The position numbers were made by a program, and so were the translations under genes. A stretch of DNA of 64,000 nucleotides from Limimaricola sp027213785 (GTDB lineage Bacteria > Pseudomonadota > Alphaproteobacteria > Rhodobacterales > Rhodobacteraceae). The notes beneath the pieces are model-generated. The model was given only the letters and a program-made list of their open reading frames with translations, was not told the DNA's origin and did no database searches. Position 1 is the first letter of the stretch. Each line of letters begins with the position of its first letter. The stretch covers positions 1,984,001 to 2,048,000 of the forward strand of contig NZ_CP193755.1 in assembly GCF_050847355.1 (NCBI RefSeq). The letters are read 5' to 3'. Positions 52,906-61,448 of this stretch are shown piece after piece.

Positions 52906-53400
52906 ATGCCTCAGGAGGCGATCAGCGTCAGCCGCGATCTCGCGGGGCGGGTATTCCCAAGCCATGCAGCGAACCTCGATGGCGCAGGCTAAAACTCTGC
53001 CGCAGTGAAGTGCTGTCGTCCTTTCGCCTGCGTCCCCCTTTCTCGCCGCCGTGGAAGATTACGCATCCATTGCCACCGGGGACTAGAGCCTCTCGCGCTC
53101 GGACATGAGGTGCGGCTGCTACAACCCGCCCATGTCAAACCTTACGTGCATCATGGCAAGACGGGTAGCGAAGCAGTCCGTGACCCAGTGGGGTCGCGTA
53201 AGCTGACGAACGATGCCGGGGCGATCAACGAGGCGGCGACGCGGCCGACCGTGGGCTACGCCCCCATGAAGAGCCGCGAGCCGCAGGGCATGCGGATCCT
53301 TCACTCGGGGCAAGACCTGCTGGCAACGAGCTGGGCACGCGGGGCAACATCAGGCCCTCGTGCTCCAAATCATTCGGCGACGGTCGACTTACCGCGCTGA
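52906..53400 (+). pseudogene. Decayed IS110-family transposase fragment
   Basis: The plus strand keeps the N-terminal pattern of IS110 transposases in broken pieces. The ATG at 52906 begins EAISVSRDLAGRVFPSHAANLDG, resembling the DEDD-domain start (usually GLDLAKxVFxxHG). After a stop and frame shifts, the frame from about 53080 reads LEPLALGHEVRLLQPAHVKPYV, then INEAATRPTVGYAPMKSREPQGMRILH, as in the middle of these enzymes. A short insertion (about 53145-53215) interrupts this part. The C-terminal domain is missing. It is inactive, lying 25 bases from tRNA-Ser. The match is by eye to the family pattern. Confidence 0.75.
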
Positions 53401-53425
53401 GTGTACAGGAAGATTTGTGAGTTAG

Positions 53426-53515
53426 TGGCGGAGCGAGAGGGATTCGAACCCTCGAGACGGTTTCCCGCCTACACACTTTCCAGGCGTGCGCCTTCGACCA
53501 CTCGGCCACCGCTCC
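53426..53515 (-). tRNA. tRNA-Ser (GGA anticodon)
   Basis: A 90-base class II tRNA on the minus strand. It begins GGAGCGGTGGCCGAGTGG and has a seven-pair acceptor stem, anticodon loop CTGGAAA with anticodon GGA, a long variable arm, the TTCGAATCC T-loop and an encoded CCA end. The long variable arm fits serine. It is a single tRNA beside an IS110 relic, the kind of site used by integrating elements. Confidence 0.95.
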
Positions 53516-53646
53516 GTTGCGGGCTCAGTAGCCAAGGCTCGGCGCCAATGCAAGGGCCTGACCCCGGCAATTTCGGCCTTTGATTGCCCCCGCCGCAAGG
53601 CTCCCGCATAGTGGATGCCGCACAGACCGGACGAGACAGCGCCTTG

Positions 53647-54792
53647 ATGACCGAACCACCCCGCACGCCACTGCAATCCCAGCCGAGCCGGATGCGCCTG
53701 CCGCGCGATCCGCACCGCGTGCAGGACGTGGCCCTGATCATCATCGCTTTCGCGGTGGTGCTGTTTCTCCTAGTGCAGGCGCGGTTCCTGCTGATCTCGC
53801 TGGTGACCGCGATCGTCATCTTCTCGTTGATGAGCGACGCGATCAGCTTCATCGCACGGGCCCGGATCGGGCCGCTGGCGATCCCGAACTGGCTCGCCTC
53901 CGTCGCCGCCGTCGTCGCCATCGCGGCGACGCTGCTGACGCTGACCTCGATCGTGCTGGCGCAGATCAACACGGTGCTGCTCACCACGCTAAGCTATGCC
54001 GACCGCGCGCCGGAGGCGATCGCGGCGCTGTTCTCCTGGCTTGGCCAGAACACCGAGGCCGCGGTGCTCAACTCGCTGCAGACGGTCGAGCTCGGCGGCT
54101 ATATCAGGGCGCTGGCGAGCCAGGCGGGCAACCTGATGCAGGGCACGGTGCTGGTGATCCTCTTCGTCGGCTTTCTCTTCGCCGAGCGGGTCTGGTTCTC
54201 GACCAAGCTGGTCAATTTCGTGGGCGACCCGGTGCGGGCCGACCGGGTGGGACGGATCATCGGCTCGATCATCCGCCGGGTGAACCGCTACCTCGCGGTC
54301 AAGACGCTGGTGTCGCTGATGACCGGGGTCATGGTCTGGGCGCTGGCGGGGCTGTTCGGGCTCGATCTCGCGGTGGCGCTCGGGATCCTCACCTTCATCC
54401 TGAACTACATCCCCAATATCGGCTCGATCGTCGCCACGGCGCTGGTGGCGCTGGTGGCCTATGTGCAGCTCGGCGATCCGGCGACGACGGGGGCGATCTT
54501 CGCGATCACCGGGGTGATCCAGTTCATCAATGGCAACGTGCTCGACCCGATGATGATGGGTCGGGCGCTCCGGCTGTCCTCGTTCGGGATCATCATCAGC
54601 CTCGCCTTCTGGGGCGCGGTCTGGGGCATCCCGGGGATGTTCCTCTCGGTGCCGATCACCGTGGCGGCGATGATCGTCTGCTCGGAGATCCCGGCGCTCA
54701 GGCCGATCGCGATCCTGCTGTCGCGCGAGGGGTTGCCAGAGCCCGAGACCGAACCGCGCGAGACCCCTTCGCGGCACGAGGCGGCCGAATGA
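53647..54792 (+). CDS. AI-2E/PerM family transporter
   Basis: Inner-membrane protein of 381 residues with about eight transmembrane segments. The conserved AI-2E block reads GILTFILNYIPNIGSIVAT near residues 248-266, followed by FINGNVLDPMMMGRALRLS and VWGIPGMFLSVPITV. Family members export quorum signals or act as sodium/proton antiporters, so the substrate is open. The ATG at 53647 has no strong ribosome site. It is convergent with the large MscS-type gene. Confidence 0.85.
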   Translation: MTEPPRTPLQSQPSRMRLPRDPHRVQDVALIIIAFAVVLFLLVQARFLLISLVTAIVIFSLMSDAISFIARARIGPLAIPNWLASVAAVVAIAATLLTLTSIVLAQINTVLLTTLSYADRAPEAIAALFSWLGQNTEAAVLNSLQTVELGGYIRALASQAGNLMQGTVLVILFVGFLFAERVWFSTKLVNFVGDPVRADRVGRIIGSIIRRVNRYLAVKTLVSLMTGVMVWALAGLFGLDLAVALGILTFILNYIPNIGSIVATALVALVAYVQLGDPATTGAIFAITGVIQFINGNVLDPMMMGRALRLSSFGIIISLAFWGAVWGIPGMFLSVPITVAAMIVCSEIPALRPIAILLSREGLPEPETEPRETPSRHEAAE

Positions 54793-54813
54793 TCCGGGCG
54801 TGGCGGCGGGGCC

Positions 54814-57465
54814 TCAGCCCGTGCCGCCCCCCTCTGCCGCGTTTTCAGCCGCGCGCAACGTTTCGGGGTTCCTGAGCCACAGATCCTGCTGCGGGAAGGG
54901 GATGGTGATCCCCGCCGCCCTGAAGCGCCGCGCGATCTCGTGATTCATCTCCGACTGCACCGCGATGATGAAGTTGATGTCGCGCAGGAAGGCCCGGATC
55001 TCGAAGTTCAGGCTCGAGGGGCCGAAGCCGCGGAACAGCACCGCCGCCGCCGGGTTGGCGAGCACGAGGGGATGGGAATCCGCCACCTCCTGCATGATCT
55101 CCTGCACCTTCTCGAGATCGCTGCCATGCGCCACGCCGACCGGCACGATGACCCGACCGACCGAGTTGCCGCGGGTCCAGTTGGTAACGTGGTTCGAGAC
55201 CAGATCGGCGTTGGGCACGATCACGTCGGTCTTGTCGAAGGTCTCGATCCGGGTCGAACGCACCGAGATGTCGCGCACATAGCCCGACTGGCCGTTCACC
55301 TCGATCCAGTCGCCCTCGCCTATGGGTCGCTCGATCAGCAGGATGATGCCCGAGACGAAGTTCGAGACGATGTTCTGCAGGCCGAAACCGATGCCCACCG
55401 AGAGCGCACCGGCGACGATGGCGAGGTTCGACAGGTCGAGCCCGGCGGTGGTGATCGCAAGGATCGCCGCCGAGGTGATGCCGACATAGCCAAAGCCCAC
55501 CGCGACGGCGTTTTGGCCGCCGAGGTCGAGCTTGGTGCGCGGCAGCACCACCGAGCGCAGCACCCGCTGGACCAGCCGCGTCAACGCGTAGCCGATCACG
55601 AATATCACCAGAAGCCACATCAGGTCGGTGGGCTGAAGGCGCGTCTCGCCGAAAGAATAGCCTTCGCGGAACCGGGTCCAGACCTCGGCCAGATCCTCGG
55701 GTCGGGCGCCCCAGACCAAAGCCAGCACCGGCAGCGCGGCAAGGATCAGGAACAGCCCGATCAGCACCGGCACCAACGCGTCGCGGGCCAGATCCTCGGA
55801 GCCGGTGGCGACGGTCCACAGGTCGAAGACCAGCCGCTGCAGCAGCACCAGCACGCCGATCAGCATCATGGTCTTGATCGCCGGCACCAGAAGCGCCTCG
55901 GACAGCGCGGCATAGCCCAGCACGGAGAGCACCGGCGAGATCACCGCCACCGCCATCGCGACCTTGCCCAGAAGCGACAGGAGCCCCTGCCGGACGCTGG
56001 TGGTGTCGCGGCGCGCGGTCTCGGGCTGCGGCGTGGCGGGAGCGGTGGCGGGTGCGCCGTCATGCACTACCCCGGCCAGGGTGCGACCCAGCAGGAACAG
56101 CGGCACCGCGACGAGAAGCTGCAGCGGGAACAGGAGCGCCGCCTCGGCGCCCTCCGGCGCGTCGGCGGTGGCGATCAGCGCCTGCGAGACCTGCGTCAGG
56201 GCGATGGTCCCGCCCAGCAGCATCGCCTGCCTTCGGGCCCGAGTCTGCCGGGCCGGGGCGATGCCGGCGATCGGCTGCGCCGCCTCGGGGCCGAAGAACT
56301 GCCCGGCCATCCAGCGCGCCAGCAGCACCGCGAGACCCGCCAGCGGCAGCACCTCCAGCAGTGCGCCCGCCCGCGGCCCGTTCATCCCGGCAAGATCGAG
56401 GGCGCGGGCGACCAGCACCAGCCCGGCGAAGGGCAGCGCCACCTGCGCCAGCGACACGCCGAAGCCCAGCGCCCGCGAGCCGCGCCGGTCGGCTGCGAGA
56501 ATGCGGCGGCGCAGATGCCGGGCCCAGAGGCCGGCACGCATCAGGATGCCGCCCAGCAGCCCGAGGAAAAGCACCTCGGCCAGAACGCCCGCCAGCGCCA
56601 CCCGCCGCGCGGGCGAGGTCCAGCCGGCCCAGAGCTCGGCCCGCAGCGCCTCGGCGCGCTCGAAGGCGACGACGAGCGCGGAAGGCCAGAGCCCGGGATT
56701 GAGCGGTGAGGGCCCACGATCGCCGAGCGCTCTGCCCCGTCGCTCGCGGATCAGCCGGTCGATCTCGCGGATCAACCCGTCGGCATGAGCATAGGCCTCG
56801 TCGGCCAACCGAACCGGCGCGCGCAGCCGCATCAGCTGCTCGGTCAGCGCGGCGCGGCGCGCCGCGATGGACTCGTCCTCGCCGCCGGCTTCGGGCGCGG
56901 CGCCCAGCGCCGTGAGCTGCGCCTCGACGGTGCCAATGCGGCCGCTATTGGCGCCGCGCGCCTGCTGGAACCGGTCGCGCCAGACCACCAGATCGCCGCG
57001 CAGCCGCTGCAGCGCGAAATCGGAGCCCTGCCCGCGCTCGGACAAGGCCTCGCTGCGCGCCGCCGTGCGCTCCCAGCTTTCCCAGTTCACGTCGTCCTCG
57101 GCCAGCACCTCGGCCAGCGGACCGGTCCCCGGCAGCGTCGCATCGGCCGGACCATAGGCCGTGGCGGGTGTCAGCTCCGGGGCCTCTGCCTCGGCACCCT
57201 CGCCCTCTGCCTCGCCTTCTGCCTCGCCGGTTACCTCAGGGCTCAGGGCCTCCTCGACGCTGGCGGCCGGGGCATCGGAGGGTACGGGCTCCGCCTCGCC
57301 CGCCTGCGCCTCGGTCGTCGCATCGGCGGGCGCGTCGAACAGCCCACCCGGCGCGGGGGCGATGCCCTGCGCCATGGCGGAACCGGCCCCGAGCAGGAGC
57401 CAGGCCGGCAGCATCAGCCGCCGGGCAAGGCGCGCGCCCTTGCGGGCCGCCGCGTGGGCGCTCAT
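54814..57465 (-). CDS. Large MscS/MscK-like mechanosensitive channel
   Basis: Mechanosensitive channel of 883 residues. A signal peptide (about 14-35, GSAMA|Q) precedes a long Ala/Glu-rich periplasmic region with a coiled-coil part, several transmembrane helices, and a C-terminal MscS core (LSNLAIVAGALSVGIGFGLQNIVSNFVSGIILLIERPIGEGDWIEV). It is much longer than MscS (about 286 residues) and resembles MscK/YbiO-type channels with a DUF3772-like N-terminal part. Such channels release solutes at osmotic down-shock. The ATG overlaps the cysK stop (ATGA). Confidence 0.88.
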   Translation of the reverse strand: MSAHAAARKGARLARRLMLPAWLLLGAGSAMAQGIAPAPGGLFDAPADATTEAQAGEAEPVPSDAPAASVEEALSPEVTGEAEGEAEGEGAEAEAPELTPATAYGPADATLPGTGPLAEVLAEDDVNWESWERTAARSEALSERGQGSDFALQRLRGDLVVWRDRFQQARGANSGRIGTVEAQLTALGAAPEAGGEDESIAARRAALTEQLMRLRAPVRLADEAYAHADGLIREIDRLIRERRGRALGDRGPSPLNPGLWPSALVVAFERAEALRAELWAGWTSPARRVALAGVLAEVLFLGLLGGILMRAGLWARHLRRRILAADRRGSRALGFGVSLAQVALPFAGLVLVARALDLAGMNGPRAGALLEVLPLAGLAVLLARWMAGQFFGPEAAQPIAGIAPARQTRARRQAMLLGGTIALTQVSQALIATADAPEGAEAALLFPLQLLVAVPLFLLGRTLAGVVHDGAPATAPATPQPETARRDTTSVRQGLLSLLGKVAMAVAVISPVLSVLGYAALSEALLVPAIKTMMLIGVLVLLQRLVFDLWTVATGSEDLARDALVPVLIGLFLILAALPVLALVWGARPEDLAEVWTRFREGYSFGETRLQPTDLMWLLVIFVIGYALTRLVQRVLRSVVLPRTKLDLGGQNAVAVGFGYVGITSAAILAITTAGLDLSNLAIVAGALSVGIGFGLQNIVSNFVSGIILLIERPIGEGDWIEVNGQSGYVRDISVRSTRIETFDKTDVIVPNADLVSNHVTNWTRGNSVGRVIVPVGVAHGSDLEKVQEIMQEVADSHPLVLANPAAAVLFRGFGPSSLNFEIRAFLRDINFIIAVQSEMNHEIARRFRAAGITIPFPQQDLWLRNPETLRAAENAAEGGGTG

Positions 57466-58496
57466 GCGTCCTCGAAGACGCCCGGAATGGAGGAAGGGCC
57501 GCGATCGAGCCAATCCGGCGCCGGCAGACCCTTGGACTTTAGGAAGTCGGGGTTGAACAGCTTCGACTGGTAGCGCGTGCCGTAGTCGCACAGCACCGTC
57601 ACGATGGTGTGGCCCGGCCCCAGCTCGCGCGCCAGCCGGATCGCGCCGGCGACGTTGATGCCCGAAGAGCCGCCGAGGCAGAGGCCCTCATGCTTGAGCA
57701 GGTCGAAGACGATCGGCAGCGCCTCGGCATCGGGGATCTTGTAGCTGAAATCGGGGGTGAAGCCCTCGAGATTGGCAGTGATCCGGCCCTGGCCGATGCC
57801 CTCGGTGATCGAATCGCCCTCGGCCTTCAGCTCGCCGGTGGTGTAGAAGCTGTGCAGCGCCGCGCCTTCGGGATCGGCGAGGCCGATCTTCACGCCCTTG
57901 GGCTGCAGCGCCATGCCGACGCCCGCCAGCGTACCGCCGGTGCCGACGGCGCAGATGAAGCCATCGACCTTGCCTTGGGTCTGTTCCCAGATCTCGGGGC
58001 CGGTGCCGTCGATATGCGCCTGACGGTTCGCGACGTTGTCGAACTGGTTGGCCCAGAGCACGCCCTCGGGGGTGGTGCGCGCCAGCTCCTCGGCGAGACG
58101 GCCCGAATAGCGGACATAGTTGTTGGGATTGCGATAGGGCGCGGCCGGGACCTGCACCAGTTCGGCGCCCGCGAGCCGCAGCATGTCCTTCTTTTCCTGG
58201 CTCTGGGTCTCGGGGATCACGATCACCGTCTTGAAGCCCATCGAGGCGCCGACAAGCGCCAGACCGATGCCGGTATTGCCGGCGGTGCCCTCGACGATGG
58301 TGCCGCCGGGCTTCAGCGTGCCCTTCTCGACCGCGTCGCGGATCATCCACAAAGCCGCGCGATCCTTGACCGACTGGCCGGGGTTCAGGAACTCGGCCTT
58401 GCCCAGAATCTCGCAGCCCGTCGCCTCGGAGGCGGCGCGCAGCCGGATCAGGGGGGTCTTGCCGACGGCGGCGGCGAGATCGGATTTGATGTCCAT
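57462..58496 (-). CDS. cysK: Cysteine synthase A
   Basis: PLP-dependent O-acetylserine sulfhydrylase of 344 residues that makes L-cysteine from O-acetylserine and sulfide. The PLP lysine is in LNPGQSVKDRAA (Lys44), and the phosphate loop GTAGNTGIGLAL and GTGGTLAGVG follow. The start at 58496 gives the family N-terminus. It lies in the trgA-trgB-cysK cluster; in Rhodobacter sphaeroides these genes are known to contribute to tellurite resistance. Confidence 0.93.
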   Translation of the reverse strand: MDIKSDLAAAVGKTPLIRLRAASEATGCEILGKAEFLNPGQSVKDRAALWMIRDAVEKGTLKPGGTIVEGTAGNTGIGLALVGASMGFKTVIVIPETQSQEKKDMLRLAGAELVQVPAAPYRNPNNYVRYSGRLAEELARTTPEGVLWANQFDNVANRQAHIDGTGPEIWEQTQGKVDGFICAVGTGGTLAGVGMALQPKGVKIGLADPEGAALHSFYTTGELKAEGDSITEGIGQGRITANLEGFTPDFSYKIPDAEALPIVFDLLKHEGLCLGGSSGINVAGAIRLARELGPGHTIVTVLCDYGTRYQSKLFNPDFLKSKGLPAPDWLDRGPSSIPGVFEDA

Positions 58497-58548
58497 GGGG
58501 CAGCCTTTCCTGTGTTGTCCCGAGCAATATGCAGCGCTGCTCAGGAAC

Positions 58549-59679
58549 TCAAGCCGCGTCGCCCTCCGCTTCGGCGCGCAGCCGCGCACGATGATGCGCG
58601 AGCCAGTACATCATGGCGAGCATCGGGATGACGTCGATCTCGCCCGTCTGCGTCAGCGACATGGCCCGGTCGAAGGGCACGGCGTGCAGCCGCAGATCCT
58701 CGTGTTCCTCGTCGAGCCCGCCGCGCCAGCTTTCCTCGCGCGGCAGGTCGGCCAGCGCGAGAAAGCAGTGGAAATGGTCGGTGCTCGACCCCGGTGAGGG
58801 GTAGCCCCCGAAGATCGGGATCAGCGCGTCGAGCCGCAGCCCGGCCTCCTCTCGCGCCTCGCGCAACCCGGCCTGCTCGGGCGTCTCGCCGGCATCGACG
58901 ATGCCCGCCACCGGCTCGAGGCTCCAGGGGTTGGTCGAACCGCGCCGGGCCGGGCCGCTGCGGAACTGCTCGACCAGCAGCACCCGGTCGCGGCGCGGAT
59001 CATAGGGCAGCACCAGCGTCGCATCGACACCCACCAGCACCTCGCGCGGCAGCGCCTCGGCGCGCCCTCCGTCGAAGCGCCGATGCGACAGGCGCATCGT
59101 GGCGAGCTTGAAGAATTCGCCCGAAAGCGGGGCGTCGAGACGCAGCGCCACATCGTCCGCCTGCGCCTCGTGGCGCAGCGTCGCCGGGGCCGGCGTGGCC
59201 GCCGCGCGCAACCGGGAACTGGCGCGGGCCGCGATCATCGCTTTCTGACGGGCGAAGCTGGTCGGGCTCAGAGGTGGCGCATGATCGGCGATCTCGCCCG
59301 CCATGAGGGCCCATCGTACCCCCTGCCCGTCCCGCCACGCCGCCACGTCCCAGTCCGGGCCGGTCGCCCCGCCCCGCCGCGCGCGGATCTCGGCCATGCG
59401 CGGTGCCCCGCCCACGCAGTCCACCTGCGCCTCGAATGTCTCATGGCCGAGCGCCACGCCATAGGCATCGAGCCGGACACGCGCATGCTCTGGCAGCGGC
59501 GAGACCAACAGCCCCTCGACCACCGCCCCCTCGCGCGCGACGAGCGACGGGTCGGCGTCCGGCGCGCCGGTCAGAGCGTATCCCGGCAACCGCGCCGGCA
59601 CCCCGTCGAGCGGCCGAGCCGTGACCGCCTCGAATGTCGCGGCCTCGGCGAGCGGCCCGAAGACGAACAGATCCGACAT
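58549..59679 (-). CDS. trgB: TrgB-like NUDIX hydrolase with N-terminal gamma-glutamylcyclotransferase-like domain
   Basis: Two-part protein of 376 residues. The N-terminal 130 residues (MSDLFVFGPLAEAATFEAV, then LPGYAL) look like a gamma-glutamylcyclotransferase-type fold. The C-terminal half is a NUDIX hydrolase, with the Nudix box GIVDAGETPEQAGLREAREEAG near 253-274, of the ADP-ribose pyrophosphatase type. The neighbours trgA and cysK identify it as TrgB. It starts two bases after the trgA stop, so the genes are co-transcribed. The catalytic role in tellurite resistance is not known. Confidence 0.88.
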   Translation of the reverse strand: MSDLFVFGPLAEAATFEAVTARPLDGVPARLPGYALTGAPDADPSLVAREGAVVEGLLVSPLPEHARVRLDAYGVALGHETFEAQVDCVGGAPRMAEIRARRGGATGPDWDVAAWRDGQGVRWALMAGEIADHAPPLSPTSFARQKAMIAARASSRLRAAATPAPATLRHEAQADDVALRLDAPLSGEFFKLATMRLSHRRFDGGRAEALPREVLVGVDATLVLPYDPRRDRVLLVEQFRSGPARRGSTNPWSLEPVAGIVDAGETPEQAGLREAREEAGLRLDALIPIFGGYPSPGSSTDHFHCFLALADLPREESWRGGLDEEHEDLRLHAVPFDRAMSLTQTGEIDVIPMLAMMYWLAHHRARLRAEAEGDAA

Positions 59680-59681
59680 GC

Positions 59682-60122
59682 TCAGCTGGCCCGGGAATGG
59701 GTGAATTCGAGCAGCAGCCCGATGCCGATCCCGCCCAGCCCCAACAGCAGAATTTCCTGCGGTTGGACGAGCCGAAGCGCGCTTTGCAGCATGAAATCCA
59801 CCATCGCCTCCATCGCATCCGTCGGGTCGCGAAACCGGCCCCGCCACGATGCGCGCAGCGCGAAGATCGCGCCATGCGTCACCAGCACCGTGAGAAGGCC
59901 GATGACCGTCGTGGTGACCCCGTTGCTCACGCCGTCGAGAAGACCGCCCCCGGCGCGCGGCCCGGCGATAAACCAGCCCATGCAAAAGCCGATCACCGCG
60001 TTGATCTGCGGCGTGTTCGGGTTCACCGTCAGCCCCTCGAGAAGCGGCAGCGCCAGCACCGATGCGACGAAACCCAGCGCCGCGAACAGCAGGGCCCCGA
60101 CCAGCTTGGACGCAGTGGGCAT
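59682..60122 (-). CDS. trgA: TrgA family membrane protein
   Basis: Small membrane protein of 146 residues with about four hydrophobic segments (e.g. LVGALLFAALGFVASVLALPLLE, INAVIGFCMGWFIAG, and the C-terminal ILLLGLGGIGIGLLLEF). It matches the TrgA type found next to trgB and cysK in Rhodobacter. A GAGGAGAG ribosome site precedes the ATG. Its molecular role is unknown; tellurite resistance is the described phenotype of the locus. Confidence 0.85.
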   Translation of the reverse strand: MPTASKLVGALLFAALGFVASVLALPLLEGLTVNPNTPQINAVIGFCMGWFIAGPRAGGGLLDGVSNGVTTTVIGLLTVLVTHGAIFALRASWRGRFRDPTDAMEAMVDFMLQSALRLVQPQEILLLGLGGIGIGLLLEFTHSRAS

Positions 60123-60149
60123 GGCGGCTCTCCTCGATATGCGGTGCGT

Positions 60150-61358
60150 TCAGCCCGGACGGGTCACGGTGATCTGGGTAACGTCGCAATTTCCGGAACG
60201 GAAGGTGCTGGCGCAGGAACACAGGTAGAAATTCCACATTCGCCTGAATCTTTCGTCAAAGCCAAGCCGTGCGACCTCGTCCCAGCGCGTGTTGAAGCTG
60301 TGGTGCCACTGTCGCAGCGTGCGCGAATAGCTTTCGCCGAAATTGAGCGAACCGGTCACCCGCAGCCCGGCCTGCTCGCTCAGCCGGTGCAGGATACCCG
60401 GGCTGGGCAGCATGCCGCCGGGAAAGATGTATTTCTGGATGAAATCGACGCCGTCGCGGTATCTCTCGAAGCGCTGATCCTGCAGGGTGATCACCTGCAG
60501 CGTCGCGTGGCGTCCCGGGCGCAGCCGGGCGCTCAGCCGGTCGAAATAGACCGGCCAGTAGCGTTCGCCCACCGCCTCGAACATCTCGATGCTGGCGACG
60601 CCGTCATACTGGCCGTCCGCATCCCGGTAATCCTGCAGCCGCAGCTCGACCCGGTCCGACAGCCCGGCCCGGTCGATGCGGGCGCGGGCGAAGTCGAGCT
60701 GCGCCTGGCTGATGGTCAGTCCGGTGACCTTCAGCCCCCGCTCGGCGGCGGCGTATTCCGCGAAACCGCCCCAGCCGCAGCCGATCTCGAGCACGTGGTC
60801 GCCGGGGCGTACCCCCATGCGGTCGATGAGGCTTTCGTATTTGCGCCGCTGCGCCGCCTCGAGGCTTTGCTGGCTGCCCTCGAACAGCGCCGAGGAATAG
60901 GTCATCGAGGGGTCGAGCCAGAGCGCGTAGAACTCGTTGCCGAGATCGTAATGGTGGCGGATGTTGCGCTTGGCCTGAAACTTCGTGTTGGAGCGCAGCC
61001 AGTGGCGCAGACGCTCATAGGCGCGCAGCAGCCGGTGGCCGGGGAAGCCGTCGAACAGCACATCCACCTCGTCATGCACGAGGTCGAGCAGCGCCAGCAG
61101 ATCGGGCGAGGACCAGGCCCCGTCCACATAGGCTTCGGAAAATCCGAGATCGCCTTCCCGGATCAACCGCGCGAAGCAGTCCGGGTCGTGGACGGCGATC
61201 TCGGCGGCGAAGCCCGGCGCTTCGCCCTCGGCGCGAAACCGGCGGCCGTCGGGCAGCACGATGTCGAGCCGGCCGCGGCGGATCGATCGCGTCAGTTCGA
61301 ACACCTGCGCGAAATAGCGTGGCAGCCCGCTCTGCCCCTCGGTGCCGGTCAGGATCAT
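60150..61358 (-). CDS. cfa: Cyclopropane-fatty-acyl-phospholipid synthase
   Basis: SAM-dependent enzyme of 402 residues that methylenates double bonds of membrane phospholipid acyl chains. The SAM-binding motif VLEIGCGWGGFAEYAA is near 163-178, and SYSSALFEG and the helix around QKYIFPGGMLPS are typical of CFA synthases. It lies 27 bases upstream of trgA on the same strand and could be co-transcribed with it. Cyclopropane lipids protect membranes in stationary phase and acid stress. Confidence 0.92.
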   Translation of the reverse strand: MILTGTEGQSGLPRYFAQVFELTRSIRRGRLDIVLPDGRRFRAEGEAPGFAAEIAVHDPDCFARLIREGDLGFSEAYVDGAWSSPDLLALLDLVHDEVDVLFDGFPGHRLLRAYERLRHWLRSNTKFQAKRNIRHHYDLGNEFYALWLDPSMTYSSALFEGSQQSLEAAQRRKYESLIDRMGVRPGDHVLEIGCGWGGFAEYAAAERGLKVTGLTISQAQLDFARARIDRAGLSDRVELRLQDYRDADGQYDGVASIEMFEAVGERYWPVYFDRLSARLRPGRHATLQVITLQDQRFERYRDGVDFIQKYIFPGGMLPSPGILHRLSEQAGLRVTGSLNFGESYSRTLRQWHHSFNTRWDEVARLGFDERFRRMWNFYLCSCASTFRSGNCDVTQITVTRPG

Positions 61359-61448
61359 CGGTCGCGCGCCTCCCCGTTCTCACGATCCAGATTACGGATC
61401 GAAGCGGGCTTGTCACCTGGCGCGTGACCGGCAAATGCATGGCAAGGC

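Noticed and set aside
52735..52965. 76-codon minus-strand frame
   Set aside because: It overlaps the IS110 relic, lacks a ribosome site and resembles no known protein.
53225..53509. Minus-strand open frame beginning MAEWSKAHAW
   Set aside because: It reads through tRNA-Ser, a frequent false ORF.
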